This document shows, piece by piece, positions 26,687-35,774 of a DNA stretch of 64,000 nt. The position numbers were made by a program, and so were the translations under genes. The stretch comes from VFBF01 sp964530695 (GTDB lineage Bacteria > Pseudomonadota > Alphaproteobacteria > Caulobacterales > Aquidulcibacteraceae): NCBI GenBank assembly GCA_964530695.1, contig CAZGYQ010000004.1, positions 5,034 to 69,033 of the forward strand, written 5' to 3'. The notes under the pieces are model-generated. The model saw only the letters and a list, made by a program, of their open reading frames with translations, was not told the origin of the DNA and did no database searches. The first letter of the stretch is position 1, and each line of letters begins with the position of its first letter.

Positions 26687-27346
26687 CTAATTGTTCACCC
26701 GCGCCACCAGCATCCCGTCGTACTTCTTCACGCCGACGGTCTGAACCACCGTCGCGCTGACGCGCGGCTCGTTCGCGATCAGGTCGATCATCCGGCGCAC
26801 GCCGTCCACCTGAGAACTGTAGCCCGGCTCGACGACTTTCCCTTCGCGCACCACGTTGTCGACGATGATCAGCGCGCCCGGCCGCGAGAGCTTGAGCGCC
26901 CAGGCGAAATAGTCGGCGTTGGATTCCTTGTCGGCGTCGATGAAGGAAAAATCGAACGCAGGTTCACCCGCAAGCAGGGGCAGCGTGTCGATGGCCGGTC
27001 CGACACGGATGTCCACGCGGTCCGCGAGCCCCGCCGTCGCGATGCTCCCGCGCGCGACATCGGCGTGCTTCGGATCGATCTCCAGCGTCACGACCTTGCC
27101 GCCTTCGCCGACCGCGCGCGCGAGCCAGATCGCCGAATACCCGCCGAGCGTTCCCACCTCGAGTATGCGTTTCGCGCCAATGGCTTGCGCCATGAGGTTG
27201 AGCCACTTGCCGTGCGCCGGGGAGACGGCGATCTTCGGCAGCCCCGCCGCATCGCTCGCGGCAAGCGCCGCCTCCAGCGCCGCGTCGTCAGCGCCGAGGC
27301 GGTCCATGAAATAGGCGTCGACCTCAGACCAGCGATCCTGCGCCAT
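26687..27346 (-). CDS. class I SAM-dependent O-methyltransferase (COMT/TylF-like)
   Basis: The 219-aa product has the AdoMet motif I ILEVGTLGGYSAIWLA near residues 61-76, acidic motif VVTLEIDPKHADVA, and DFSFIDADKESNADYF with the metal-binding Asp residues typical of cation-dependent O-methyltransferases; IIVDNVVREGKVVE completes the set. It likely methylates a catechol-type small molecule. GGGAGAG four bases upstream fixes the start at 27346. A family C repeat separates it from the thiolase gene upstream. Confidence 0.9.
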   Translation of the reverse strand: MAQDRWSEVDAYFMDRLGADDAALEAALAASDAAGLPKIAVSPAHGKWLNLMAQAIGAKRILEVGTLGGYSAIWLARAVGEGGKVVTLEIDPKHADVARGSIATAGLADRVDIRVGPAIDTLPLLAGEPAFDFSFIDADKESNADYFAWALKLSRPGALIIVDNVVREGKVVEPGYSSQVDGVRRMIDLIANEPRVSATVVQTVGVKKYDGMLVARVNN

Positions 27347-27357
27347 GAAACTCTCCC

Positions 27358-27444
27358 GTAGGGTGGATAGAGGCGAAGCCGAAATCCACCATACACACGA
27401 CAATCGCAAACACGGTGGATTTCGCTGCGCTCAATCCACCCTAC
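27358..27444. repeat. family C element (copy 1): paired GTAGGGTGGAT hairpins
   Basis: Two imperfect hairpins face each other: GTAGGGTGGAT...ATCCACCATAC at 27358-27394 and GGTGGAT...ATCCACCCTAC at about 27414-27444. The outer CTAC end contains the CTA (27441-27443) that reads as the TAG stop of the thiolase on the minus strand. A related single hairpin is at 28646-28682. Confidence 0.8.
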
Positions 27445-28622
27445 ACCAGCTCCAGCGCCACCGCCGTCGCTTCGCCGCCGCCGATGCAGAGCGAGGCGAT
27501 CCCGCGCTTGGCGCCGCGCGCTTCGAGTGCGGCGATCAGCGTCGCCATGATGCGCGCGCCGGAGGCGCCGATGGGATGCCCGAGCGCGCAGGCGCCGCCA
27601 TTCACGTTGATGACGTCGTGCGTGATGCCGAGGTCCTTGATCGCGATCATCGGGACGACCGCGAAAGCCTCGTTGATCTCGAAGAGATCGACGTCGCCCG
27701 TCTTCCAGCCCGCCTTGTCCAGCGCCTTCTTCATCGCGTGCACGGGCGCGGTGGTGAAGTAGGCCGGCGCGTGCGCGTGCGCGGCGGACGCCACGATGCG
27801 CGCGAGCGGCTTCAAGCCCCGGCGTTCCGCTTCCGACTGTTTCATCAGCACCAGGGCCGCCGCGCCGTCGGAGATCGCCGAGGCGTTCGCCGCCGTCACC
27901 GTGCCGTCCTTGTTGAAGGCGGGTTTCAGGGACGGGATCTTGTCGGGTCTGGCCTTGCGCGGCAGTTCATCGATGGCGACCTGCGTCTCGCCGTCGCGGC
28001 CCTTCACCGCCACCGCCGCGATCTCGCGCTTGAAGGCTCCGCTTTCGGTCGCCGCCTGCGCGCGGCGCAGCGTCTCGATGGCGTAGGCGTCCTGCGCCTC
28101 GCGGGTGAACTGGTATTCCTGCGCGATCATGTCGGCGTAGACGCCCATGGGTTTGCCGTCATAGGCGTCCTCGAGGCCATCGAGCGCCATGTGATCGAAC
28201 AGCTTGTCGTGGCCGTACTTCTGGCCGGTGCGGTGCCTGGTCATCAGGAACGGCGCGTTCGACATGCTCTCCATGCCGCCGGCGATGACGATCGACACTT
28301 CGCCCGCGAGGATGGCGTTGCGCCCCATGATCGCGGCCTGCATGCCCGAGCCGCACATCTTGTTGAGCGTGGTGGCTTCCACCGAATCCGGCAGGCCGGC
28401 CTTGCGCCCCGCCTGCCGCGCCGGCGCCTGGCCCTGGCCGGCGGGCAGCACGTTGCCCATCACGATCCAGTCGACGTCCTCGCCCTTCACTTTGGCCTCG
28501 GCAAGCGCGGCCTTCACCGCCACCGCGCCGAGTTCATTGGCGGAGAAACCGCCCAGATCCCCCATCAGCCCGCCCATCGGCGTGCGCGAGAGACCGACGA
28601 TGACAACCGGATCTTTTTCCAT
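27441..28622 (-). CDS. acetyl-CoA acetyltransferase (thiolase II, AtoB/PhaA-like)
   Basis: The 393-aa thiolase has Cys90 in NKMCGSGM, the motif GHPIGASGAR near residue 348 and CIGGGEATA at the end. The KMCGSGM and NAPFLM segments match biosynthetic-type acetoacetyl-CoA thiolases, which condense two acetyl-CoA (for PHB) or cleave acetoacetyl-CoA. AGGAG lies six bases upstream. There is no phaB or scoAB neighbour, so the direction of use is open. Its TAG stop lies inside a family C palindromic repeat. Confidence 0.93.
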   Translation of the reverse strand: MEKDPVVIVGLSRTPMGGLMGDLGGFSANELGAVAVKAALAEAKVKGEDVDWIVMGNVLPAGQGQAPARQAGRKAGLPDSVEATTLNKMCGSGMQAAIMGRNAILAGEVSIVIAGGMESMSNAPFLMTRHRTGQKYGHDKLFDHMALDGLEDAYDGKPMGVYADMIAQEYQFTREAQDAYAIETLRRAQAATESGAFKREIAAVAVKGRDGETQVAIDELPRKARPDKIPSLKPAFNKDGTVTAANASAISDGAAALVLMKQSEAERRGLKPLARIVASAAHAHAPAYFTTAPVHAMKKALDKAGWKTGDVDLFEINEAFAVVPMIAIKDLGITHDVINVNGGACALGHPIGASGARIMATLIAALEARGAKRGIASLCIGGGEATAVALELV

Positions 28623-28645
28623 GGGGGGCTCCTTTTTCGACCTAT

Positions 28646-28682
28646 GTTAGGGTGGATGGAGCGCAAGCGAAATCCATCCTAC
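28646..28682. repeat. family C element (copy 2), single hairpin
   Basis: GTTAGGGTGGAT at 28646-28657 pairs with ATCCATCCTAC at 28672-28682 around the loop region GAGCGCAAGCGA. The end CTA at 28679-28681 is the TAG stop of the hydrolase on the minus strand, as in copy 1 with the thiolase. Confidence 0.75.
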
Positions 28683-29443
28683 ATCACAAAATCCACGATC
28701 CGCTCCACCACGCTCGGGTCCTGCGCGATCATGCGGTGACCGAGTCCGTCGGTCAGCGCGAGTTCCGCGCCGGGCCAGACGTCCGCGAGTTCCTGCGCGC
28801 CCTTGCAATCGCACGCATCGTCATCGAGCGAATGCAGGATGAGCGCCTTCGCCGTCATCGCCGGCGCGGCGCGGCGCAGGTCGAACCAGTCGACCGGCTT
28901 GCCGACTTCGGCCTCGTAGGTGGCGAAGATCTGTTCCACGACGTCCATGGAAATGTCGTTGCGCTCGGCGATGCGGATGATCTGCCCGCGCTGGTGCAGC
29001 GCCGAGGCGATAAGCACCACGCGCTCCGGCGCAAGGCCATGCTCCTCGATCGCCGTGACCGTCACCGGGGAGCCGAAGGAGTGCGCGACGACCGCATCGA
29101 TCGGCCCCATCGCGGCGGCCACGTCCGCCACGGCCTTCGCCGCCGCCAGCAGCGGCGCGCGCTCGCCTTCGGAATAGCCGTGTCCCGGCAGGTCGAGCGC
29201 CACGACCGCGCGGCCGATCATCGAGAGCTGGTCGATCAGCGGCGTCCAGAGGCTGTTGTCGTCCTCCCAGCCGTGCACCAGCAGGACAGCGGGCCCCTCG
29301 CCCAGGCGCCAGGCGGCGATGCCGCCGATCATCCGGTGGTCGGCGTCCACGAGCCCCGGCGCAATCCGCGGCCGCGCACGCCGGCGCGGATAACCGAGGT
29401 TGCGGGTGAATTCGCGGGCGCGGGCGGCGACGTCTTCGGACAT
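28679..29443 (-). CDS. alpha/beta hydrolase
   Basis: The 254-aa alpha/beta-hydrolase has the oxyanion segment LLVHGWEDDNSLW near residue 54, nucleophile elbow AHSFGS near 119-124 (Ala replaces the usual first Gly of GxSxG), acid LHSLDDDAC near 205 and base GLGHRMI near 236. It is probably a cytoplasmic esterase or epoxide/lactone hydrolase. The downstream end abuts a family C hairpin, and it is co-directional with the thiolase 56 bp upstream. No strong ribosome binding site precedes the start. Confidence 0.85.
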   Translation of the reverse strand: MSEDVAARAREFTRNLGYPRRRARPRIAPGLVDADHRMIGGIAAWRLGEGPAVLLVHGWEDDNSLWTPLIDQLSMIGRAVVALDLPGHGYSEGERAPLLAAAKAVADVAAAMGPIDAVVAHSFGSPVTVTAIEEHGLAPERVVLIASALHQRGQIIRIAERNDISMDVVEQIFATYEAEVGKPVDWFDLRRAAPAMTAKALILHSLDDDACDCKGAQELADVWPGAELALTDGLGHRMIAQDPSVVERIVDFVM

Positions 29444-29514
29444 GGGCGTTTGATGGGGCCGCGCGGCGCCGGCGTCAACGAGACCGAAACCAAAGCCGCT
29501 GCTAAGAAGGGTTT

Positions 29515-31134
29515 ATGACCCCTTCTGAACGCGCCGACTGGTGGAAACGCGCCGTCGTCTACCAGATCTACCCCAAGTCCTTCCGCGACGCGTCCGGCGA
29601 CGGGGTCGGCGACATCCGCGGCGTCATCGAGAAGCTGCCGTACCTGAAAGATCTCGGCGTCGGCGTCGCGTGGCTCTCGCCGATCTTCGCTTCGCCGATG
29701 ATCGACAACGGCTACGATACGTCGGACTACTGCGCCATCAATCCGCTGTTCGGGACGATGGCCGACGCGGAGGAACTCGTCGAGGAAGCCAGGAAGCGCG
29801 ACATCCGTATCGTGCTCGACATCGCGCTCAATCACACGTCGACGCAGCATCCATGGTTCAAGGACGCGCTCGCGCACGGGGACAAGCGCGACTGGTACTG
29901 GTGGCGTGGCGGCCGTTGCGGCGCGGCGCCGAACAACTGGCATTCGATCTTCGGCGGCCCGTCGTGGTCGCAACCGGACGGCGACGACCAGTTCTATCTC
30001 CACCTCTTCGACGAATCGCAAGCCGATCTCAATTGGGAAAACCCGGAAGTCCGCAGCGCAATCCACGAGGCGATGCGGTTCTGGCTCGACAAGGGCGTCG
30101 GCGGCTTCCGGCTCGATGTGGTGACGGTGATCTCGAAGGAGCCGGACCTGCGCGATGTGATCGATCCGCGCCCGGCACCGCTCTATCGCCACATCGCCGG
30201 CGGTCCGCGTCTGCATGAGTTCCTGCGCGAGATGCGCCGCGAGGTGTTCGCGCACTACGATTGCGTCGCCATCGGCGAGGCGCCGGGCGTCGATCCCGCG
30301 CGTGCGGCCAAGCTCGTCGATCCCGCCGATCCGATGCTCGACATGATCTATCACTTCGATCTCGTGGCGATGAACCCGGTCGTCGCGGGCACGTGGGATC
30401 GCGTGGCGTTCAAGCGCATCTTCTCGGCGTGGGACAAAGGCATCGGCGCGGACGGCTGGAACAGCGTCGTCGTCTCCAATCACGATCTCGGACGCATTTC
30501 ATCACGCTTTGGAGACGGCTCCCCCGAGAGCGCCAAGATGCTGCTGATGCTGGTGCTGACGCAGCGCGCCACACCCTTCATCTATCAGGGCGACGAACTC
30601 GGCATGGTCAATGCGCCGTTCGACAACCTCGACGAGATCGACGACGTCTGGGCCAAGACCACCTACCGCCTCGCACGCGAGAAAGGCCGCGCGCATGAGG
30701 ACGCCTTTGCGGCGACCGTGGCGATGACGCGCGACCACGCCCGCACGCCGTTCCAGTGGGACGCCACGCGCAATGCGGGATTTTCCGAAGCCGAGGCGAC
30801 CTGGCTCAAGGTCAATCCGAACCATGCAACGCTCAACGCCGCCGCGCAGACGCACGACGACGCCAGCGTGCGCGCGTTTGCGAAGCAGCTCATCGCGCTG
30901 CGGGCCGATCCGCTCTGGGTGTTCGGCGCGTTCGAGGATCTCGCGCCGGACGATCCGGACCTCTTCATCTACGCCCGCACATACGAAGGCCGCCGCGCGG
31001 TCGTGGCGCTCAATCTGCACGGTGAGGCGAAGGCGCTACCCGCGTGTGCGCAGGCGCAGACGCCTACGCTGCGCAATACCGGGACGGAGATTGCGTATCT
31101 GGCGCCGTGGGAAGCGCGCATCGTCCTCGCCTAG
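29515..31134 (+). CDS. GH13 alpha-glucosidase / oligo-1,6-glucosidase family
   Basis: The 539-aa GH13 enzyme starts with AVVYQIYPKSFRDASGDGVGDI, typical of oligo-1,6-glucosidase, trehalose-6-phosphate hydrolase and related alpha-glucosidases. The catalytic triad is visible: nucleophile Asp201 in GFRLDVV, acid/base Glu255 in AIGEAPG and Asp324 in SNHDLGR. ALNHTS at about 104 is region I. No signal peptide, so it acts on imported sugars in the cytoplasm. It stands alone; no transporter or regulator is adjacent. The ribosome binding site is AAGAAGG. Confidence 0.93.
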   Translation: MTPSERADWWKRAVVYQIYPKSFRDASGDGVGDIRGVIEKLPYLKDLGVGVAWLSPIFASPMIDNGYDTSDYCAINPLFGTMADAEELVEEARKRDIRIVLDIALNHTSTQHPWFKDALAHGDKRDWYWWRGGRCGAAPNNWHSIFGGPSWSQPDGDDQFYLHLFDESQADLNWENPEVRSAIHEAMRFWLDKGVGGFRLDVVTVISKEPDLRDVIDPRPAPLYRHIAGGPRLHEFLREMRREVFAHYDCVAIGEAPGVDPARAAKLVDPADPMLDMIYHFDLVAMNPVVAGTWDRVAFKRIFSAWDKGIGADGWNSVVVSNHDLGRISSRFGDGSPESAKMLLMLVLTQRATPFIYQGDELGMVNAPFDNLDEIDDVWAKTTYRLAREKGRAHEDAFAATVAMTRDHARTPFQWDATRNAGFSEAEATWLKVNPNHATLNAAAQTHDDASVRAFAKQLIALRADPLWVFGAFEDLAPDDPDLFIYARTYEGRRAVVALNLHGEAKALPACAQAQTPTLRNTGTEIAYLAPWEARIVLA

Positions 31135-32294
31135 GCCGTCCGCGCGATCCAACCGCCGCCGAGCACGCGCATCGGCGCGTCCGCGTCATAGAGGACAGCC
31201 GCCTGCCCGGGCGCGACGCCTTCTTCGGCCTCATCGAGCGCGACGAACCACCCCGCACGCGTATCGAGCACGGCGGGAACCGGCGGACGCGTCGAGCGCA
31301 CGCGCACGAGCACGCGCCGACCGTGGAGATCGTCTTCCGACGCCACGGCTTCGCCAATCCAGTTCACGTCCTTGAGCGCGATGCGTTGCACCGCCAGTGC
31401 TTCCCGCGGCCCGACGATGACACGTTTCGCCTCGGCATCGAGGCGAACGACGAAGAGCGGCTCGCCTACCGCGATGTTCAGCCCGCGCCGCTGGCCGACC
31501 GTGTAATGAATGACACCCTCGTGGCGCCCAAGCACACGCCCGTCCACATGCACGATCTCGCCCGCATCGATGGCGCCGGGACGAAGCCTGGCGACAACAT
31601 CGGCGTACTTTCCCGTCGGCACGAAGCAGATGTCCTGGCTGTCCGGCTTTTCCGCCACCGCGAGCCCGAACTCCGCCGCGAGCGCGCGCGTCTCCGTCTT
31701 CGGCAGTCCGCCCAGCGGAAAGCGCAGGAAGCCGAGCTGCGTGCGGGTCGTCGCGAAGAGAAAATAGCTCTGGTCGCGCGAGGGATCCGCGCCGCGATGC
31801 AACTCTGGTCCCGCAGCCCCGGGAACCCTTTGAACATAGTGACCCGTCGCCATGCAGTCGGCGCCGAGGTCGCGCGCGAGCCCAAGGAGATCCTTGAACT
31901 TCACCGACTGGTTGCACTTCACGCACGGAATCGGCGTCTCGCCGGCGAGGTAGCTGTCGGCGAAATCTTCCATCACCTGGTCACGGAAGCGGTTTTCGTA
32001 ATCGAGGACGTAGTGCGGAACGCCCAGCATGTCCGCCACGCGGCGCGCGTCGTGGATGTCCTGCCCTGCGCAGCACGCGCCCGCCTTGTTCACCGCCGCG
32101 CCGTGATCATAGAGTTGCAGTGTGACGCCGATCACCTCGTAGCCCTCGCGCTTCAGCATCGCGGCGACGACGGACGAGTCCACGCCGCCGGACATGGCGA
32201 CGACGACACGCGTTTCAGAAGGCGACTTCGCGAAGCCGATGGAATTGAGCGGAGCGGGCGCTTCCGCGCCGGCCCGCATGGTGAGCGTGGTCAT
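31131..32294 (-). CDS. mnmA: tRNA-specific 2-thiouridylase MnmA
   Basis: The 387-aa enzyme thiolates U34 of Lys, Glu and Gln tRNAs. It has the PP-loop AMSGGVDSSV at about residues 33-42, the catalytic Cys124 in PIPCVKCN, the second redox Cys in SQDICFV (near 212), GHYVQR and the C-terminal beta-barrel. The N-terminus is about 25 residues longer than usual. GGAGGAGAACC precedes the ATG. It is convergent with the glucosidase, and both stops are made by one CTAG palindrome at 31131-31134. It follows flgL by 68 bp on the same strand. Confidence 0.97.
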   Translation of the reverse strand: MTTLTMRAGAEAPAPLNSIGFAKSPSETRVVVAMSGGVDSSVVAAMLKREGYEVIGVTLQLYDHGAAVNKAGACCAGQDIHDARRVADMLGVPHYVLDYENRFRDQVMEDFADSYLAGETPIPCVKCNQSVKFKDLLGLARDLGADCMATGHYVQRVPGAAGPELHRGADPSRDQSYFLFATTRTQLGFLRFPLGGLPKTETRALAAEFGLAVAEKPDSQDICFVPTGKYADVVARLRPGAIDAGEIVHVDGRVLGRHEGVIHYTVGQRRGLNIAVGEPLFVVRLDAEAKRVIVGPREALAVQRIALKDVNWIGEAVASEDDLHGRRVLVRVRSTRPPVPAVLDTRAGWFVALDEAEEGVAPGQAAVLYDADAPMRVLGGGWIARTA

Positions 32295-32362
32295 GGTTCT
32301 CCTCCCTCCGGGGTAAAGGCCCGGAGCGATGGAAACTCATGTAGCTTGGAAGTTCGCTTACG

Positions 32363-33283
32363 TCACTTCAGGAAGTTGAGCAGCGTCAGTTCGCGGATGT
32401 CGGAAAACACCTTGGCGATGGCCTGGTATTGGGTCTGGCTGGCCGACAGCTTCATGGCGACCTCGGCGAGGTCGGCGTCGGCGACGTCGCTCACGTGCTT
32501 CTGCACCAGCGTGCTCTGGCTCGATAGCCGCTCGATTTCGCGCCCGAGGCGATTGTTGACGTCGCCGTTGCGCCCCTGCGCCTCGACGATGGCGCCGTGC
32601 GCCGCATCAAGCGCGCCAACCGCATTGCGCAGTGCAAGATCCTGCGTCGTCGTCAGCGGCGTGCCGAAGGCGCCGGCCTGCATTTCCGCATAGAGGTCGC
32701 GCATCGCATCGAACACATCGCGGCCGATGTCGGACGCCTTGTCAGCCACCGCGAACGGCGCGCCCGTGCCGAGATCGACAGTGGCCTTGCGCACGGATTC
32801 GTTGAAGACTTGGTCGTCGGTGAATGCGCCGGCGAGGTCGTCGAGGCTCGCAATCCGGACCGCGGTTCCCGATGCTCTTTCGCCGGCGAAGAGCGCCTGC
32901 CCGTCCTCCGACTGGTTGAGCGCATCGACGATCTGCCCGAACGCCGTCTGCAACTGTTCCGCCAGAAAGCGTCCGTCGGTCTGCGACAGCGCCAGCGTCA
33001 CGTCCTGCTTGAGCTGCGCGGTCGCGGCCGCGGCCTTCGACAGTGCGAGATCCTGCGTATCCAGGCGCACCTGCAGACGTTCGGCGGCGGCCTTGCGGGC
33101 TTCGGTCTGCGCTATGACGCTGCGCGCGGAGACAATACGCCCGCCGTTGTCGCCGTAACCCTTGAGATCGTCGGCAAGAAAGCCTGAGGCGGTCTGGCGT
33201 TGCAAGCCGTACAGATCGTTCGTCAGGCGTGCGAGATCGCTGCGCGCCTGGGTGGCGATGAGAAAGGTCGGCGTGACTTTCAT
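32363..33283 (-). CDS. flgL: flagellar hook-associated protein 3, FlgL
   Basis: The 306-aa FlgL is a hook-filament junction protein. The flagellin-like N-terminal helix (RSDLARLTNDLYGLQRQTASG) and C-terminal helix (DLAEVAMKLSASQTQYQAIAKVFSDIRELTLLNFL) that build the filament core are present, with a variable middle. Length matches the family. It starts 8 bp after flgK, so the two are cotranscribed. It would be exported through the FlhA gate encoded at 44796. Confidence 0.93.
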   Translation of the reverse strand: MKVTPTFLIATQARSDLARLTNDLYGLQRQTASGFLADDLKGYGDNGGRIVSARSVIAQTEARKAAAERLQVRLDTQDLALSKAAAATAQLKQDVTLALSQTDGRFLAEQLQTAFGQIVDALNQSEDGQALFAGERASGTAVRIASLDDLAGAFTDDQVFNESVRKATVDLGTGAPFAVADKASDIGRDVFDAMRDLYAEMQAGAFGTPLTTTQDLALRNAVGALDAAHGAIVEAQGRNGDVNNRLGREIERLSSQSTLVQKHVSDVADADLAEVAMKLSASQTQYQAIAKVFSDIRELTLLNFLK

Positions 33284-33291
33284 GGTCTATC

Positions 33292-35409
33292 TCACCTGAT
33301 TGCGAGCAACGTATCGAGCATTTCCTGCGCCGCCTGGATGAGGCGCGACGCGGCGGCGTAGGACTGCTGGAACTGCGTCATGCGCACGAGTTCCTCATCG
33401 AGACTGACGCCCTCGGTCTGTGTGCGCCGCTCGGTCGCCGCGCTCAGGACCGCAGTGGCGCCGGCCTCGGATTTCGCGGCGTTGTCGGCGAGGCGCGCGG
33501 CTTCGCCGGCGAGCCGCGACGTATAGGCCGAAAGCGACGTGGTCTGCCCCGAAAGGGCTCCTGTTGAAGGAAATGTGCGCTGCGTGTTGCGCGTGTCGAT
33601 GAGCGCCTGGGCGCCGCGCGCGTCCCCGGACTCAGCGATCCGCGTGCCGATGCCGGCGGTCAGGTCTGGCCTGCCGAGCGCGAGCAACGCCGGCGCCGCG
33701 ACGATCCGCTCATCGACGGCAAGCTCATGCGGCAGCGCGGCCAGCGACGAGCGCGAAAGCCCGAACAGGTCCGTCACGCCGAGGGTCGTGCCGCCGCGCT
33801 GGGTGGTGTCGGCTGTTGCGGTGATGGAATAGCCGGCGCCCGGCGCGATCGAAATCGCGCCGGAACTGTCGAGCGACGCCACGCCGTACTGGCCGAAACC
33901 ATTGGCGTTGCTGTTCAACTGGGCGATGAAGTCCGCCCATGTCGTGCCGGTGACAGTGACGTTGCGGTCGAGCACGACGCGCCCCGCGGCATCGGTGACG
34001 CGAAACGTCACCGCCCCCCCGACCGCCAGGCCGTGCGCGTCCGTCGCGGACACGCCCGCGGCGCTGAAGGTCGGCTTGTCGCTGCGGATGACGTCGTTGA
34101 GGCCGAAGAAGTGCGCGAATCCGCGGCCCGCCCGCGCGCTCGGATCGCCGTCGACTTCGCCGAGCACAATGCCGCCCGATCCGTCGAGCGTCACCACGCC
34201 GTTGGCGAAGCTGGCCGTGCCTTGCGCCGGCGCGAGCTGCAGCACTGCGTTGAGCGTCGATATGAAGCCACCGACCGTCTGCGTGAAACTGCGCGTGTCC
34301 GCGGGATTTTCCGTGGTGATCGTGCCGACGTCGAAATCGACCGTCAGGCGTCGCGTAAGCGCGCCGCTGGAATCGACGATGCCGATCACGGTCTGGCCGG
34401 TGAAGTTGAGCGCATCCGCCGCGAGCAGACCAGTGTTGCGTCCGACTAGGTGGGATGCTGGCGGATCGGCGACATTGGTCGCGTGTGCGCGGTTAAGCTC
34501 GTCGGCCAGCGCGCCGGCGAGCGCGCCCACGGAATCCGCCAGTCCGGGCAGGTCGATGTCGCGCGCCTGCGTCAACCCCTTGATCAGGCCGCCTGAAAGC
34601 ATCGGACCGAACTGTCCTTCCGTGGGCAGGCCCTGGTTTATGATGATGGAGCCGGGCTGGCCGTAGGCGGCGGCGTTCTGCGAATAGACGAGCCGGGCGG
34701 CGGTCGCGCCGACAAGCAGGCCGCCGGCGTTCGTGCGCAGTTCCACCGTCCCATCCGGATGCGGCGTCGTGCGCACGTCGAGCAGCGTGGAAACCTCGTC
34801 GATGAGTTGATCGCGGGCATTTTCCGCGCCGGAACTGTCGCCGCCCGACTTCTTCGTCAGCGCAACTTCGCCGTTGAGATCGGCGATACGCTGCAACAAC
34901 CCGTCGGCGCGCGCGACCGATTCGCTGATGCGCTGGTCGGCCTCCAGGCGGAGGTCCTCGATCGACTGCGCGACCCGCGACAGTTCGCCGAATGTATCCT
35001 GCAGCGCGCCGATGGCGCTGCGTCGCACGACGTTCGATTGCGGGCTGAGAGCCGCAGACTGGAGCGCGGTGTAGATGTCGTCGACGCGACTGAACAGCGT
35101 CTGGGTTCCGTTGGGATCGCCGAACAGCAACTGCGCGCGATCGAGGAGTTCGGCGCGCACGCCTGCGGCGCCGTTTGCGGCGCCCGCCACGCGCTGCGCC
35201 GCCGCGAGAAAGCGGTCCGCCGCACGGGTGATGGATTCGACTTCGACTCCGGCGCCGCCGCCCGCGACCACCTGCGGCGTGAAGTGCGTCTGCGCGCGCA
35301 CATAACCGGGCGTGTTCGCATTGGCGACGTTTTGCGAAATGACGCCGAGCGCCGTCTGACTCGCGTGCAGTCCCGAAAGCGCGTTAGAGAAAATCGATCC
35401 AACCAGCAT
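33292..35409 (-). CDS. flgK: flagellar hook-associated protein 1, FlgK
   Basis: The real start is 35409 (MLVGSIFSNALSGLHASQTA); the upstream in-frame extension has no homologous features. The 705-aa product has the rod/hook-family N-terminal motif QNVANANTPGYVR near residues 29-41 and the C-terminal motif SLDEELVRMTQFQQSYAAASRLIQAAQEML, both needed for polymerisation. It is longer than the E. coli protein (547 aa) because of an enlarged Ala/Gly/Thr-rich middle. It is the first gene of flgK-flgL; a possible sigma-54 element lies at 35612-35627 on this strand. Confidence 0.93.
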   Translation of the reverse strand: MLVGSIFSNALSGLHASQTALGVISQNVANANTPGYVRAQTHFTPQVVAGGGAGVEVESITRAADRFLAAAQRVAGAANGAAGVRAELLDRAQLLFGDPNGTQTLFSRVDDIYTALQSAALSPQSNVVRRSAIGALQDTFGELSRVAQSIEDLRLEADQRISESVARADGLLQRIADLNGEVALTKKSGGDSSGAENARDQLIDEVSTLLDVRTTPHPDGTVELRTNAGGLLVGATAARLVYSQNAAAYGQPGSIIINQGLPTEGQFGPMLSGGLIKGLTQARDIDLPGLADSVGALAGALADELNRAHATNVADPPASHLVGRNTGLLAADALNFTGQTVIGIVDSSGALTRRLTVDFDVGTITTENPADTRSFTQTVGGFISTLNAVLQLAPAQGTASFANGVVTLDGSGGIVLGEVDGDPSARAGRGFAHFFGLNDVIRSDKPTFSAAGVSATDAHGLAVGGAVTFRVTDAAGRVVLDRNVTVTGTTWADFIAQLNSNANGFGQYGVASLDSSGAISIAPGAGYSITATADTTQRGGTTLGVTDLFGLSRSSLAALPHELAVDERIVAAPALLALGRPDLTAGIGTRIAESGDARGAQALIDTRNTQRTFPSTGALSGQTTSLSAYTSRLAGEAARLADNAAKSEAGATAVLSAATERRTQTEGVSLDEELVRMTQFQQSYAAASRLIQAAQEMLDTLLAIR

Positions 35410-35467
35410 ATGCGGCCCCGTGCGTTCGCGATTGGCGCCCTCCGATGGGCAAGAAGCGCCGTGCTGT

Positions 35468-35482
35468 CGGCAAATCCTGCCG
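35468..35482. promoter_or_regulatory. palindrome CGGCA-N5-TGCCG, candidate FlbD (ftr-like) site 1
   Basis: CGGCA-AATCC-TGCCG is a perfect 5+5 inverted repeat. The same format recurs at 35663-35677 and a half-site form (AAATC-TGCCGGGCG) at 39666-39679 before fliF. FlbD, encoded in this window, acts at such enhancer-like flagellar sites in Caulobacter; the sequence match to its known sites was not checked. Confidence 0.45.
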
Positions 35483-35611
35483 GGCGAAACGCGGGGTTCG
35501 ACCGACGACCGGATTGCGCCGAACGCGCGCGGGCCCTTGGCCGGCAAGGCATTCGCGATGATCGCCACGCACCGGCGCCATGCCGGCGCGCTGCGATCAC
35601 GCGCACTGCCA

Positions 35612-35627
35612 CGCAAGCATGGGGCCG
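35612..35627 (-). promoter_or_regulatory. possible sigma-54 promoter for flgK-flgL
   Basis: Read on the minus strand the sequence is CGGCCCCATGCTTGCG. The invariant GG and GC are present 10 nt apart, as in TGGC-N7-TTGC, and TTGC is intact; the first T is C. It would place the start of transcription about 190 nt before flgK, a rather long leader. Confidence 0.35.
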
Positions 35628-35662
35628 CGCCGAATCATGCGGCTGCCCCCGTCGAAACGCCC

Positions 35663-35677
35663 CGGCAAGAACTGCCG
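35663..35677. promoter_or_regulatory. palindrome CGGCA-N5-TGCCG, candidate FlbD (ftr-like) site 2
   Basis: CGGCA-AGAAC-TGCCG is a perfect 5+5 inverted repeat, 98 bp before the plus-strand sigma-54 element and about 36 bp behind the minus-strand one. This is a normal distance for an activator of sigma-54 polymerase. Confidence 0.45.
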
Positions 35678-35774
35678 CGCGCGCCCGGTCAATGTTGCCG
35701 CAACCGCGCGGCGTCGTAGCGGCGTTGCTTCGCGGAGGCCTTGCGCCGCATGGTTTGCGGGCCGTTCACCAAAC

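Noticed and set aside
32306..32326. CTCCGGG/CCCGGAG hairpin between flgL and mnmA as a terminator
   Set aside because: It has a 7-bp stem but is followed by the mnmA ribosome binding site and no T run; it could equally be part of the mnmA leader.
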